Shown here piece after piece: positions 24,163 through 36,510 of a stretch of 64,000 bases of DNA (position 1 is its first letter; each line of letters opens with the position of its first letter). The stretch comes from Terana coerulea (Eukaryota; Basidiomycota; Agaricomycetes; Polyporales; Phanerochaetaceae). Position numbers and translations under genes: made by a program. Where the stretch lies: positions 1-64,000 of the forward strand of contig JAKOGH010000324.1 of NCBI GenBank assembly GCA_024811115.1, written 5' to 3'. The notes under the pieces were generated by a model that saw only the letters and a list, made by a program, of their open reading frames with translations, was not told the origin of the DNA and searched no databases.

Positions 24163-27100
24163 ATGTCATCTGGCGAGGAGAGCGGGCACGAGGACGGTGG
24201 CGGGCAGGGCCTGAATTCGAAGAAGCGGCGGGTGCAGCGGGCGTGCGATACATGCCGGAGGAAGAAAGGTGCGTGATAGCAGCAGGGCTGGGTGGCGCAC
24301 TGCTGAAGCACTGACGTCTGACATCTCGCCAGTTCGCTGTGAGCACTGTATTGTTGCGTGCACTGACTTGTCCGCGGCGCTGAACGGGCGGCGTGTGTGT
24401 TGCAGGCGATGGCGGGCAGATGCCCAATAATCGGTGTACGAACTGCGTCACGTTTGACCAGGAGTGCACGTACGTCGAGGCGGCAAAGGTGCGTTCAGTC
24501 TGGCTCGGTCGAACGCATGCTCGTGCTCAGCTTGCCTATCTCCAGAAACGAGGACCCCCTAAAGGGTATGTTGTTCAAGCAGCGTGTCTCTACTCTGAAG
24601 CTTCACCTTGATTTGCAGCTATGTCGAGGGCCTCGAGGACCGTATTCTCAAAATGGAAAAGCTACTCACAAAGGTGCGCCTGCGTACACCATATCGCTCA
24701 CGATTACTCGGCTAATTCGCCCTACACTAGCTCTCACCGGATGCCAGCGAGATCCTACACGAGCTCGGGGGCCCATTTGACAAGGAAGCCTGGCTGTCAA
24801 AAGGCGTTAGCAAGGCGCGCACCCCCAGCCAGACCCAGAGCCGTGAGCAGGCGCAGGCCGGTGCAGCCGAAGCTGCTGCCCGTGGACGCGGACGACCTCG
24901 ACTCGAGCGACGACGAGCACGTGCGGGAGGACACGCTCGAGAAGCGGCTGAAGGAGGTCACGATCGACCCGCTGCACCCGCGCTTCTTCGGCAAGTCGAG
25001 CAGCGTGATGTTCCTGCAGACGGCGATGACGATGCGCCAGACGTACACGAACAAGCAGCTGGGCGAGATCGGGCCCGACGGGAAGCGCAAGTACCTGCCC
25101 GCGAAGCGGCTAGGAGTACTGGCGCGCGCATTCGGTGCGTGCGCCGCGTCCATGCACCCCGCCCGCCCCTGTGTGCTCACACGTCTTTGCAGTGGATCAT
25201 CGAGTCGCTGGAGAACCCGAAGCCGCACACGCACTTCCCGCCGGCGGACCTCATGGCGGTGCTCATCGCGCACTACTTTGAGCGGATCAACATCTGCATC
25301 CCGCTGCTGCACCGGCCGACGTTCGAGAAGGGCATCGCCGACGGCCTGCACCGCCGCGACGAGGGCTTCGGCTCCACCGTCCTCCTCGTGTCCGCCCTCG
25401 GCGCGCGCTTCTCGGACGACCCGCGCGTCATCCTGCCCGGGACGAACAGCGGGCACTCGGCGGGCTGGGAGTGGTTCCGCCAGGTGCAGTGGGTGCGGCG
25501 GTCCCTGCTCTCGCCGCCGCGGTTGTATGACCTGCAGATATCCTGTGTACGTACCGCATTGTATGGTGGCGTGGGCACCCGACGGACTAACTCAATGTGT
25601 GTGTAGCTTACCTCGATGTTTTTGCACGGATCGTCGACACCTCAATCCTCTTGGACCGTCATTGGAACAGGTATTCGGCTCGCACAAGATGTCGGCGCCC
25701 ACCGCCGCAAGGTCTACAACAGCAACAAGAGGACGGTCGAGGACGAGCTGTGGAAGCGTGCTTTCTGGTAGAACCTTCCCTTACGCCAGTTGAAGCAGCT
25801 CCTGACTGTTTTTCCCCAGGGTGTTGATCTGCATGGACCGCTTCAACAGCTCTGCTCTCGGTCGGCCGTGTGCTATTCATGACGAAGAGTAAGGGACACA
25901 GCGTCGGCCCTCAAGGATGAGTGCGCTAACTGGATTGCCAGCTTCGACCTCGAGATGCCCATCGAATGCGACGACGAGTATTGGATAAATGACGACCCCG
26001 ACCTCGCTTTCAAACAGCCCGGCAGGAAAGCCCTCAAGCTATGTCACTTCAACTGCCTTTTGCGCCTCAATCAGATCCTGGCCTTCGCGCTCCGCACGAT
26101 TGTATGTCTCGTCTCCAAATGCGTGTTGCCTTGACTAATCTGGATGCGCCTCAGTACTCTATCAACAAGTCCAAGGTCATGCTCGGCTTCGTCGGCCCGA
26201 AGTGGGAGCAGCACATCGTCGCCGAGCTCGACTCTGCGCTCAACAAGTGGATCGACTCCGTGCCCGACCACCGTACGTCCTCTCGTGTTGCCCGCGCTGG
26301 CTCGTCCTGATCTTTGCGCCGCAGTGCGGTGGGACCCGAACATGGAGAACAAGACGTGGTTGGTCCAGTCCGCGTCGCTGTACGCGACGTACTACCACCT
26401 GCAGATCATCGTCCACAGGCCGTTCATCCCGTCCCCGCGCCGGGCGTCGATTCTGTCCTTCCCGTCCCTCGCGATCTGCACCAACGCCGCCCGGTCGTGT
26501 ATCCACGTTCTGGACATACAGTACCGGCGCACCGGGCTGCCTGCGTTCAACAACATGGTGCGTCCCAGTCTCTCTCGATGCCGGTCCGGCTGGCGTGTTT
26601 CATGAGCGTTTGCCCAGATGGCAGTGTTTTCGGCGGGTATTGTGCTGTTGGTGAGTATCTGGGGCGGCAAGGCCGCGGGGCTGGCTGCGGATCCGGAGAA
26701 GGGCATGGAGGATGTGCACAAAGCTATGAAGATGCTCAAAGCACTGGAATACCGGTGTGTGCTCATCAGTTGGCAGATGAATTATCACTCATGAACCGCA
26801 GGTGGCACACTGCTGGTCGGGTCTGGTCAGTAAACTGATACTGGTACCGAGACATGATCATCGGGCTGACATGTTGCCTCAGGGATATTCTGTACGAGCT
26901 CGCCAGCGTCGGAGACCTCCCGCTTCCTCGCGCCAGCCCACCCGCGGGCACGAAGCGCGATCGCGACTCCGACCCCAGCGAGCCCTCAGCGACATCTGAC
27001 GCGTCAGGCTCGACCACCTCGTCCCCCGGACCCGCGCCTGAAGGCAGCCGAAGCATCGCCGGCTCGAAGCGGGTCTCGGACGCGCACCGCCTGCAGATGC

Positions 27101-27780
27101 AGGCCCAGCAGCTGGCGCAGCCGATGCACCCCAGGCGTTCGGCATGCCGGTCGCGCCAGAAAGCGGCGGCGCGCCCGCGATGCATGGCGGCGTGCACCGG
27201 ACGCTCGCCATGCCCGCCGCGTTCCCCGACGCCGTCAGCGGCTGGTATGGGTACGAGAGCGCGGACGCGGGCGCCGCGGGGCTATACGGCGCCGCCGCCC
27301 AGCAGCAGCAGCAGCCGCCAACAAACGCGCAGCTGGGGCAGTCGCTCGAGCTCGATCCGATGTTCTCGACGCAGTCGATGATGTACGACCAGGTGCTGTC
27401 GAACCTGTCCGCGTCGCTCGCGGGCGCCGCGGAGCACGACCCGGCGCAGGGGCAGGGGCAGGGGCCGTATGAGCTGCCGCTGCCGCGCGCGGACGCGCCC
27501 GCCGCGCCGACGTCGCCGGACAACTTCACGGAGCTGCTCGCGTCCTTTGGCGGGAACTACGGCGCGATGTTCCCGGACTTCACGGACGAGGGCACGTTCA
27601 ACTTCTCGACGTGGAACAACGTCCCGCCTGGGGTTTGGGTGAGTCTTGTGTTGGCGATTTACGTTGTGGAGCGATTCGCTCAGATGCTATTTTTGCAGCG
27701 TTGATGACTGGGGGCTGTATGTGGCTTCGTTTGGGGGGATGCCTCCACAGGACGGCGGGCATCCTCCGCCGCAGAACTGA
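24163..27780 (+). CDS. Zn(II)2Cys6 transcription factor with fungal-trans domain, tandem copy 1
   Basis: Exon 1 (24163-24268) ends in ACDTCRRKK. A 6-nt microexon (24333-24338, TTCGCT) and the exon starting at 24406 complete the binuclear cluster as VRCDGGQMPNNRCTNC...ECTYVEAAK. A linker and short coiled coil follow (YVEGLEDRILKMEKLL). The fungal-specific transcription factor domain has IPLLHRPTFEKG, GTGIRLAQDVGAHRR, IECDDEYW, HRPFIPSPR and SLAICTNAARSCIHVLD. The C-terminal activation region has SIAGSKRV and Gln-rich and acidic-hydrophobic segments, ending DDWGLYVASFGG. Roughly a dozen short introns. Four places need a single-base correction to stay in frame: about 24,850, 25,112 (before EYWRAHS), 27,125 and the G run near 27,629. 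DNA-binding nuclear regulator; target genes unknown. Confidence 0.85.
24333..24338 (+). other. 6-nt microexon in Zn cluster (TF copy 1)
   Basis: The upstream intron ends CTCGCCAG and the downstream intron starts GTGAGC. The six bases TTCGCT give G|TT-CGC-T|GC, that is Val-Arg-Cys, completing the KKVRCDGG zinc-cluster core. Without it the third cysteine and the frame into the next exon are lost. Confidence 0.8.
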
Positions 27781-28199
27781 ACGATGTTCATTCAGAGGGC
27801 TTTTCGTAGTGCTGCTGTGATATATCAGATTGTAGTCAACCATCATGCATCATATTTCATCACATCGCATTTGAACTGCAGCCACCTCGCTGTGGTGCTT
27901 CGCGCAACACCTGTCCCCTCGAAGGTTTGGTTCCCAGCCCTTCGCCTCCGACTGGAGAACCGGCCGCTGACTCGTTCACTGTTAAGCGCCAGGTAGCGCG
28001 GGCGCCCCTAACCGCAGTGCGGCTCTGCTCCTCCCAATCTTCTTCCATGTACGATCCAAATAACGCTTTGCCACACTCTTCCATCTGGGATAGCCACAAT
28101 CCTCTGCCCTACATCGGTTTGCTTTGAGCTTTATTCCCGCAAGAGTCACTGCAGTCACCAAAGTGTGCCGTCCACTGGGTAGCGACCTCTAACTCCTAA
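27781..28199. other. Intergenic spacer between TF copies 1 and 2
   Basis: About 420 bp, terminator of copy 1 and promoter of copy 2. No gene seen. Confidence 0.5.
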
Positions 28200-31100
28200 A
28201 TGTCTTCTCAGGAGGAGGATAGCAGGACCGACCGTAATGGTGCTCGGTCTAAACGAAAGGGGAGAGCGTGCGATCTGTGCAGGCATAAGAAAGGTGGGAG
28301 GCGTTCTGTTTGAGTATGGTGTCCGAGCTGACCTTTAGGCGTGCAGTGCGATGTGAGTGTGTCCGAGTGGAATGACATAGGCGCAGCTGAACTTTATGCA
28401 ACTCTCGAAGGCGACGGGGCACCCGGAGAGATATGCACCAATTGCACCGCTGGAGATCACGATTGTACCTACGTGCGGGAAGCAAAGGTGCGCGGCGTGA
28501 GCGTGGTCGTGTGCGTGCTGTCTGACCGCCATGTACAGAAACGGTACCCGGACGCTGAGTGCGCTTGGTCGTGATGTGTGCGACTGCCCGGAGGCTCACG
28601 TTGTCTGCTTAGGAGGATCAAGAGTCTCGAGGCCGAGCTGGCCAACTACAAGAAGCTGCTGAACAAGGTGCCGTCCCTCTCCCCGTCGCGCGCCGTCGCC
28701 GCACTGAGCACTACCCTAGCTCCACCCCGGCGTCGACTTCAGCAGAGAGCTAAACGGGATCGTGGACGACAACAGCCTCTGGCTGCTCGATGCCGCGAAG
28801 CAGCAGCAGCCGTCCTCCAGCCATAGTGGCCCGCCGTCGGCCATCCGCCTGCCGACGCCGCCGATGGCGGCGGCGGAAGACGTGGAGTCCAGCGACGACG
28901 ACGAGGGCTCGCACCTGGAGTTGAAGCGCAGCATGCAGGCGTTGACGCTGAACAGCGAGATCCCGCGGTACTTGGGCAAGTCGAGCCGGCTGATGTTCTA
29001 CAAGCAAGCGTACGACCTCAAGAACTCATATGTTGGATTGGACCAGCGGGGGTCCTCGCTATTCAACGAGCGGCTGAAGATGTCGCTGAGCAGACTGAAG
29101 TATGTGCGCACGCAACCCGTACGCAGCACTCTCCCTTGTCATCGTGCGCGTGGCTGACCGCCGCGGTCAGTGGCTCCTTCCCTCCATCGAACCCAAACCC
29201 TTCCTGGACTTCGCGTTCCCGCCCGACGACCTCCTGGAGTCGCTCGTCCACCTGCACTTCACCCGCGTGAACATCTACGTACCGCTGCTTCACCGCCCGA
29301 CGTTTGAAGCATGCCTGGTCGGCGGCCAGCATCTCGAAGACGAGGGCTTCGCCGCGCTGCTGCTGCTGGTGTGCGCGTGCGCCGCGCGCTTCACGCGCGA
29401 CCCACGCGTCCTGTCGGACGGGACGGACAACTGGCACTCGGCCGGGTGGAAGTACTTTGCGCAGGTGCAGGCGACGCGGAAGGCGCACAACATGCGCCTG
29501 CCCCGGTTGTACGACATACAAATACCATGCGTGAGCAGCCTCTCTTCCTCTGCGCGGGCGGCCGGTGACGTTTTCGTGCAGCTCGTCGGGATGTTCTTGC
29601 ATGGCTCTTGTGTGTCCCATCCGACGTGGGCTGCGACGGGGATTGGGCTTCGGCTTGCTCAGGATATGGGCGCCCACCGACGCAGGTCGTACGGGAGCAG
29701 ACCGACAGTGGAGAGTGAGCTGATGAAGCGTGCATTCTGGTACGCCAACTCCCGCACGGTATCTCTAGACTGTGTTGCTAATGCTTTGGAAAGGATCCTT
29801 GTTGCGATCGACAGAGGCCAAGCCTTTGCTTTGGGAAGACCGTGCGGGATCGAAGACGAGGAGTGAGATCGTTGGTATTCAGGACGAGCAGCCGCTGACT
29901 TTGACCTCTGGCTGGCAGCATAGATGTGGATTACGCGATTGAGTGCGACGACGAGTACTGGATTAACGAGGATCCTAGTCTCGCCTTCAAGCAACCAGAA
30001 GGCAAGCCGTCGACCGTCTGCTACTTCAACGCCATGCAGCGGATGAAAAGTACGCATGCCTTTGCGCTCCGTACAATTGTAAGCTCCCTTTCATGCCGTA
30101 GATGGTCCTGGCTGACTCAGCATTGACTGGTTAGTACTCGATCGGCAAATCGAAGTCCCTTCAAGGCCATAAAGGCCCCGAATGGGAGCAGCGTATGGTC
30201 TCTGAGCTGGATTCTGCGCTGAACCTGTGGATTGACTCGTTGCCGGCGCATCGTAAGTTGTCCCAACCACTCTCCGTGCTCGAGTATTAATATGCGACGC
30301 GAAAGTACGATGGGATCCTCATCGAGAAAACTCGTTGTTCCTCAACCAATCAGCGTTCTTGTATTCGATGTACTACAGCACGCAAATCAACATCCACCGT
30401 CTGTTCATACCCTCGCCTCGCAAGCCGTCGCGACTGTCTTTCCCGTCGCTGGCGATATGCACGAACGCGGCGCGGTCATGCATCCATGTCCTCGACATCC
30501 AGTACAAACGACTCGGTTCGGCCGCATATCTAAATACAGTGAGCCGTTGTGGGTCTACGCTATCTGAGACATTGTCTAAGCGGCGCCGTCTTCCCGCAGG
30601 CCGGTCTGTTCAGCGCCGGCATCGTGCTCCTTCTGAACATCTGGGGCGGGAAGCAAGCGGGGGCACCCATCAATCCGAACAAAGAGCTGGCTGAGGTGCA
30701 CAAGGCGATGGTCATGCTGAAGACGATGGATGACAGGTATCGGTGTCCCGTTCTAGCACTTGGACATGGAAGACTGATGGGTGTCTATCAGGTGGTACGC
30801 AGCATTGCGATACTGGTCCGTACCGATCAAACGCGGGTTGATTTTCTGCTGACATTGTCACCGCACCGCAGGGAAGTCTTGCACTCGCTCGCGAACGTAG
30901 GGGACCTGCCGCTACCGGAGCCTGTTCCCTCCGGCCAGAAGCGACCGCGAGGCGAATACGTGGCTGCACCCCCAGCCCCGTTTCCCCTGCCAGCACCGAC
31001 GGGGCTTCTCCATACGACGGGAGCAGAAGCATCGCGGGCTCGAAGCGCGTGCAGGCCTATCAGGAGAGCCTCGCTGCGGAGTCACCGCCGCTCAACGACG

Positions 31101-31687
31101 GCTCCGCATTCAGTCCCAGCGCAGAGTTTGTGCTGCCCATCCACAGCGACGAGTTGGGGGCGATGCCCATCTTCCCCGCGCCGCAGCAGAGTCAGGCGTC
31201 GTCGGCGACGCCGGACAACGACGCGTGGAACACGTTCGACATGTCGCCCTCCGTGTTCGGCGCCGCGGAGTCGCAGCAGCCCAATCAGGCGTTGCTGCCG
31301 AGCCTCTTCCCCACCAGCGTGCCGCCATATCCCAGTCCCAGCGCGTTCGCCCCCGGTCCTTCGAATGACGCTGCGACGCAGTATCCGCCCGCGAACGCGA
31401 ACGTTTACACCGACTGCATGGACTCTTTCACGTCTCCTGCGACCCTGCTGGATACAGCCTTTAGCACCTTTACCGCCTCGCCCGCGCAGTATCCGCAGAC
31501 CGACGGGAACGGTGCTGGGAACGGGTGCCCCACGCTGGATATGTGGTCGACGGCGCCCGAAGGCTTCGAGTAAGCGGCTCTGACCCCCGTGTCCCTGACG
31601 CGTGCTGACTCCTTGTTCTCTAGGTTTGATGAGTGGGGCATGTTCGTGTCGAATATGAACATGCCAGCTTCCACTTCCTCGCTTTGA
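28200..31687 (+). CDS. Zn(II)2Cys6 transcription factor with fungal-trans domain, tandem copy 2
   Basis: Exon 1 (28200-28293) ends ACDLCRHKK. The microexon TGCGAT (28347-28352) and the exon from 28411 give VRCDGAPGEICTNC...DCTYVREAK. A coiled-coil segment follows (RIKSLEAELANYKKLLNK). The fungal-trans domain shows VPLLHRPTFEACL, GIGLRLAQDMGAHRR, IECDDEYW, HRLFIPSPRKPS and SLAICTNAARSCIHVLD. The C-terminal region has SIAGSKRVQAYQ and ends FDEWGMFVSNMN. A frame change near 30,975, in C-rich sequence, lies just before the SIAGSKRV motif and looks like a one-base indel. Same exon layout as its neighbours; a product of tandem duplication. One alternative reads straight through the second intron, which would insert about 18 residues into the zinc cluster; the microexon model keeps the cluster spacing of its paralogues. 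Confidence 0.85.
28347..28352 (+). other. 6-nt microexon in Zn cluster (TF copy 2)
   Basis: TGCGAT lies between an intron ending GCGTGCAG and one starting GTGAGTG. It encodes the same Val-Arg-Cys junction as in copies 1 and 3. Confidence 0.7.
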
Positions 31688-32343
31688 GTTTTGAGATGTC
31701 CGGAATTCCAGTTGCGCGCATGACGCACGCTTATGTTGGATTTTGTATCAAGTATTCTAGCTTGCTTGCCTGTAATGCCCAGCCGTGCGCACGTCGTCAC
31801 GCGTCATGGGCAGCTGTAACGCACACAACCTCTTCATGTATTGATCCTAATTGCGCTCGTCTACTGCGCCGTGGCGGTGCTGCATCGGTGTCGAGTCTCG
31901 AGTTTCGACAGACCTTTCGATGATGACGGCCGCCCCGTACGCAGCACGCCCATATGTACCTCCTTGTTTCTACACGGTAAATCCGAGAGCCCGTCGTTCT
32001 CGACGACGATCTGCACCGCAATTGATGAGCCTCGGGACTGCGGACTCATCCGAGCCCTACGATGTTTGTAGGCCGGCTTACGTGACCGTGCGGCATCGTC
32101 TGCGGAGTGCCTGGCAGATCGCAATAGGAGACGGAGACCACCATGGGCAGTGTCAGAGAGCTTCTGACCGGCCATGTACGCAGCACAGTACGTGTGTTCT
32201 TAATCCGTCGCCTGAACCCGCCGTCGTGTGCTGCCAAACGCACTTGAAACAAACCATCACGCACGAAATACTCCTGCCTACGACGCGTCCTTTTCCCTCC
32301 AGATAACCACATTCAACTGGACGTCACCGGCGGTGGGAGACTC
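31688..32343. other. Intergenic spacer between TF copies 2 and 3
   Basis: About 650 bp with no recognisable gene; promoter region of copy 3. Confidence 0.5.
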
Positions 32344-35300
32344 ATGTCTAGCTCACCTGCGGACAGCGGGGGTGCAGCAGCCGAGGGCGAAAAAAGCTCC
32401 AAAAAGCGGCGGGTCAGAGCGTGCGATCAATGCAGGCGGAGGAAAGGTACAAGTTCATTGTGAGGCGATCCGCCGCGGTGACCAATGGCTGACCTCGAAT
32501 ATCGCAGTGCGATGTGCGTGTCCTCCGGGCCCTCCTGCGAGCGTTTACCGTAACTCGTCTCTACTACAGGTGATGGCGGTGAGGTGTCGGCGAGCAGCCG
32601 CTGCTCGAATTGTATCGCGTTCAAGTACGAGTGCACATACATTGCGGGCACGGACGTGAGTGCATCGTCCACGTAACTGCCTCACACGCTGATTCCTCAT
32701 TTAGAAACGTTTCTGCGATGTCGAGTGAGCACCGGTAGACGGTCGAAGGCCGCATAAGTATACTGAAACGATTCGTCTAGTTACGTCAGAAGTCTCGAGA
32801 CTGAGCTGGCCGAACTGAAGCAGACCTTGAGGAAGGTGCGCTGTCCGTGCCCCAGACGGCCGCTACGGCTGCTGACACCGACTCGGGCAGATCCAAGCTG
32901 AGGCCAACACTCGCAGTAGGGCGGGGAGCAATGCAGATGCTGCCAGCCCCGGCATGCAGAACAGCCCCGGCGGGTCGACATCTCGTTTCCAAGATGCAGC
33001 CCAACATCTCCCCGACTTTGGCGATGTGTCGGGCGAGCTGGACGTAGATGAGCACGAAGGCCTCGTCCAGGGCGTCAAGAGCCTGGACATGAACCACGAA
33101 AAGTCGTTCTTGGGCCGTTCGAGCAACCTCCGGCTGATACAAACGGCCATGGAGATCAAGCAGGAGTATGTCGACCCAGACATTGGCCCTCCACCCGTGC
33201 AGGAAAAGGCCATGGAGTCTTCGCGTCGCCGGGAATTTTGGGACGACGATTATGCCAAGGTACATCCATTCGTTCTCTGCTCGTCATCAACTAAGCACTA
33301 ACCCTCTCATCCCCAGGAGATAATCCGATCCGACCCCCCGTATACCGACTTTCCGGACCTGGACCTCATGTTCCACCTCATGGACATGTGGTTCACGTAC
33401 TTCAACAACTTCTTCCCGCTGCTCCACCGCCCGACGATGGAGCAAAACGTCCGGGACGGCCTGCACCTGACGGACTCGGGCTTCGGCGCCGTGCTTCTCT
33501 TGATGTGCGCCGTCGGTGCGAAGTACTCCGACCGGCCGGAGGTGAAGTTCGGGCCCGCGGACAACTACCACTGGGCGGGCTGGCAGTGGTTCTCGCAGGT
33601 GCGCGCGGCGAGGAAGCTCATCACCCTGCAGCAGCCGCGGATATATGACCTGCAAGTCGCTTGTGTACGCTCCTCGCCAACATGTCGCGCGGCGGGAAAA
33701 TGCTGACGTGCCTGTGGGCAGCTTGCGGCTACGTATGTCGGAGGGTGTCCAGCGCCGCATTCGATGTTCTCTATCGTCGGGCATGGCCTGCGCATGGCGC
33801 AAGACATGGGCTGTCACAGGCGGACGACATACGGCGACACGCCGTCGGTCGAAGACGAGCTCAGAAAGCGGGCGTTTTGGTGCGCGTCCTGTCACTCGCG
33901 TGGTTCGGTGGTGAGCTGACGCAGGGTCTCCAGGGTTCTCGTCACTATGGACCGAGGCATGTGCTCTATCCTGGGGCGACCGTGCAGTGCCCAAAATGAA
34001 GAGTGAGTGCGCCACGCTCACTAGAGGAGTGGATGTTGAGCTGGTGCCCCAGTTTCGATATTGACCTACCCATTGAATGTGACGATGAGTACTGGATAAC
34101 AGACGACCCCAAACTGGCGTTCAAGCAGCCCCCTGGCAGACCGTCATACGTTTCGTATTTCAACTGCTCCATACGCATGGGGCATATCCACGCGTATGCT
34201 TTGAGACGTATTGTAAGTGGTTTTGGCGGAGACATCTTCATGCTGACTTTATTTGACAGTACTCCTTGAGAGCTGCCAAAATACAGTCAGCGCCGAACTG
34301 GGCGCAGCAGGTCGTGTCTGAGTTGGACTCCGAGCTGAACAAATGGGTTGATTCTATTCCCGAGCATCGTACGTCGCGATCCCCCCCTTTCGCATTGAAA
34401 GTCTCACATGCTACTTCCCATTCTAGTCAAGTGGGATCCTTTGCGGGAGGACCACATGTTCTTAAACCAGTCTGCACTACTGTACATATCTTACTACTCG
34501 CTGCAAGTCACGGTGCATCGGCCATTCATTCCAATGCCCCGAAAGCCGTCGCAGACCTCCTTCCCCTCTCTGGCAATCTGTACCAACGCGGCGAGATCAA
34601 GCCTTCACATCATTGACAGGCAGTTCCAGCGCGTGGGCACTGCGCTGTTTCAACACTGGCATCAGGTGTGTTCCACGCTCAGTCTTTTTCTGGTGTTGCG
34701 AGTGATTCAGGTTCGCGCGCAGCTGTCTTTATTCACGAGTGCGATTATGCTGCTTCTGAACATATGGGGCAGTCGACGGACCGGATCCAATCTGGATGTC
34801 ACCAAAGAGATGGAGGAGGTCAACAAGGCTTTGCGGATGTTGCAAATTCTTGAGCCACGGTAAGACTGTTGTGATTGTTGATGCACTGCAGCTCATACTC
34901 AATGGTTCTCTTTTGTAGGTTGAGCACGGCAGGTCGCTTCTGGTCAGTTGAGACCACACTCAATGTCGATTATGAGCTCACAGCCTTCATGCACGCAGGG
35001 ACATACTCAACGACCTCGCCAAGGTTGTGGACGTGAACGTACTCAAGCCGGACGCGACGCTGCCACCAAAGCGTAGAAGGGACGCCGGCGATGAGCTACC
35101 TGGCACCTCCGAGCTGTCTCCCACCGTCGACTCCCGACCTCCCGCGCAGCATCGCTGGGTCGCGACGGGTGGAGCAGTACCAGCACGCCTCCACCTCTGC
35201 CGAGCCGTCCGGCCCGCACCCCTTCCCCGCCCCGGACTTCGACTTCGCGCTGCCCGTGCACAGCGACGAGCTGAGCCGGATGCCCGCCGGCCTCCCGCCC

Positions 35301-35797
35301 GACTTCGACCTCAGCGCGATCCCCGACCACGCCTGGGCGCACCTCGGCGCGCAGCCCCTCGCCGACGCGCCGATGCACGTCGACGGCGCGCACCCGCTGC
35401 GGATGGACCCGACGCTGGAGGCGATCTTCGCGGACCTGCTGCCTGTGTCGAACTACGAGGAGGCGCTCGCCGTGTTCACGCAGACGAGCCCCGTGTACCC
35501 CGCGCAGTACGCCGGGGCTACACGCCCGGCACGTTGCCGAACATCGTCCAGGCAGGGTGGTGCCCGCGGGCGCGGGGATGGCACCGCACGCGGGCCCGAG
35601 TCATTCGCCGTATACACAACACCAGCCGCCAATGTGGGATGCGGGGCCTGGGAATCCTGCGTACGTTCTCCCTTTTATTCGCCTTTAGGCAGCGGGTATT
35701 GACGTATGTGCATACGCGTAGATGGGACTGGGAGCGGTATATGGCCAACATGGGCAACATGCCAGGCAGTGACGACTATCCTCCTGATCATCGTTGA
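32344..35797 (+). CDS. Zn(II)2Cys6 transcription factor with fungal-trans domain, tandem copy 3
   Basis: Exon 1 (32344-32446) ends ACDQCRRRK. Microexon TGCGAT (32508-32513) and the exon from 32570 give VRCDGGEVSASSRCSNC...ECTYIAGTD. A short coiled coil follows (SLETELAELKQTLRK), then an acidic linker. The fungal-trans domain has FPLLHRPTMEQNV, GHGLRMAQDMGCHRR, IECDDEYW, HRPFIPMPRKPS and SLAICTNAARSSLHIID. The activation region has SIAGSRRVEQYQ and ends WERYMANMGNM. Frame changes near 35,100 and 35,515 look like one-base indels in GC-rich DNA; elsewhere the exons join cleanly. This copy is more diverged in the DNA-binding region than copies 1 and 2, so it may bind a different site. Confidence 0.85.
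32508..32513 (+). other. 6-nt microexon in Zn cluster (TF copy 3)
   Basis: TGCGAT lies between an intron ending ATCGCAG and one starting GTGCGTG. It joins AGG-AAA-G to GT-GAT-GGC to give Val-Arg-Cys-Asp-Gly. Confidence 0.8.
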
Positions 35798-36302
35798 GAA
35801 GGCGCCGGCTTCTCGTGATCTGGACATGCGACGCAACTGCAGGCCTTTCACCTTGGCTTTCTGACACAGTACTCTCATCCATACACTTCACGGACTTTAC
35901 ATGCAGAATACCCTAAACCGAGATAGACGACTGTATTCGATATATTTGACAGGCGATGGAAATGCTGTAAAGCTACGAGTAACGAGTGACGATTGTTTTG
36001 CCTTCAGCTACGGAGCCATCGGCGAGTAGTGCTGAGAGATGGAAGATATCGGCCGGGCAGACGACGGCGAACGTCCAGGGAAGAGTGGAAGCCATGTCTA
36101 GGTCTGGCTGCACGAGCTCGGAGCCGCGGTTCAGATTGCAGAGCCTCAGATAAATTCTCCGTTGAAGTGGGCTCCATGACACACGCGTATATTGCCTGCA
36201 ACAGAGTAGGTCGTTATTGCCAGACACCGGATTCGGAATTTGAAATCAGAGTTCAGAATCTTCAAAACAGAGCAAAATCATGCCGTCTTTCCTGGTTGCA
36301 AA
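35798..36302. other. Intergenic region before tRNA-Leu copy 2
   Basis: About 500 bp; 3' flank of TF copy 3. Nothing further recognised. Confidence 0.5.
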
Positions 36303-36382
36303 TGATGAGAGTGGGATTCGAACCCACGCCCTTTCGGACCAGATCCTTAGTCTGGCGCCTTAGACCGCTCGGCCATCTCACC
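36303..36382 (-). tRNA. tRNA-Leu(AAG), copy 2
   Basis: The same 80-nt sequence as 5906-5985, on the minus strand, with identical acceptor, anticodon (AAG), variable and T arms. It lies about 130-300 bp upstream of, and divergent from, the TPR-CHAT remnant starting near 36.5 kb. Confidence 0.97.
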
Positions 36383-36510
36383 GTACAATGGTTTTCCCAA
36401 GGTTTGATATAAATCAGTTCATGCCATCTCCCTCGACGCAGTACAGTGTACAGTGATGCTCAAGTGACTCAGTTTGTCATTAGGTTATTCCACTACATAT
36501 ACCACAGTGT

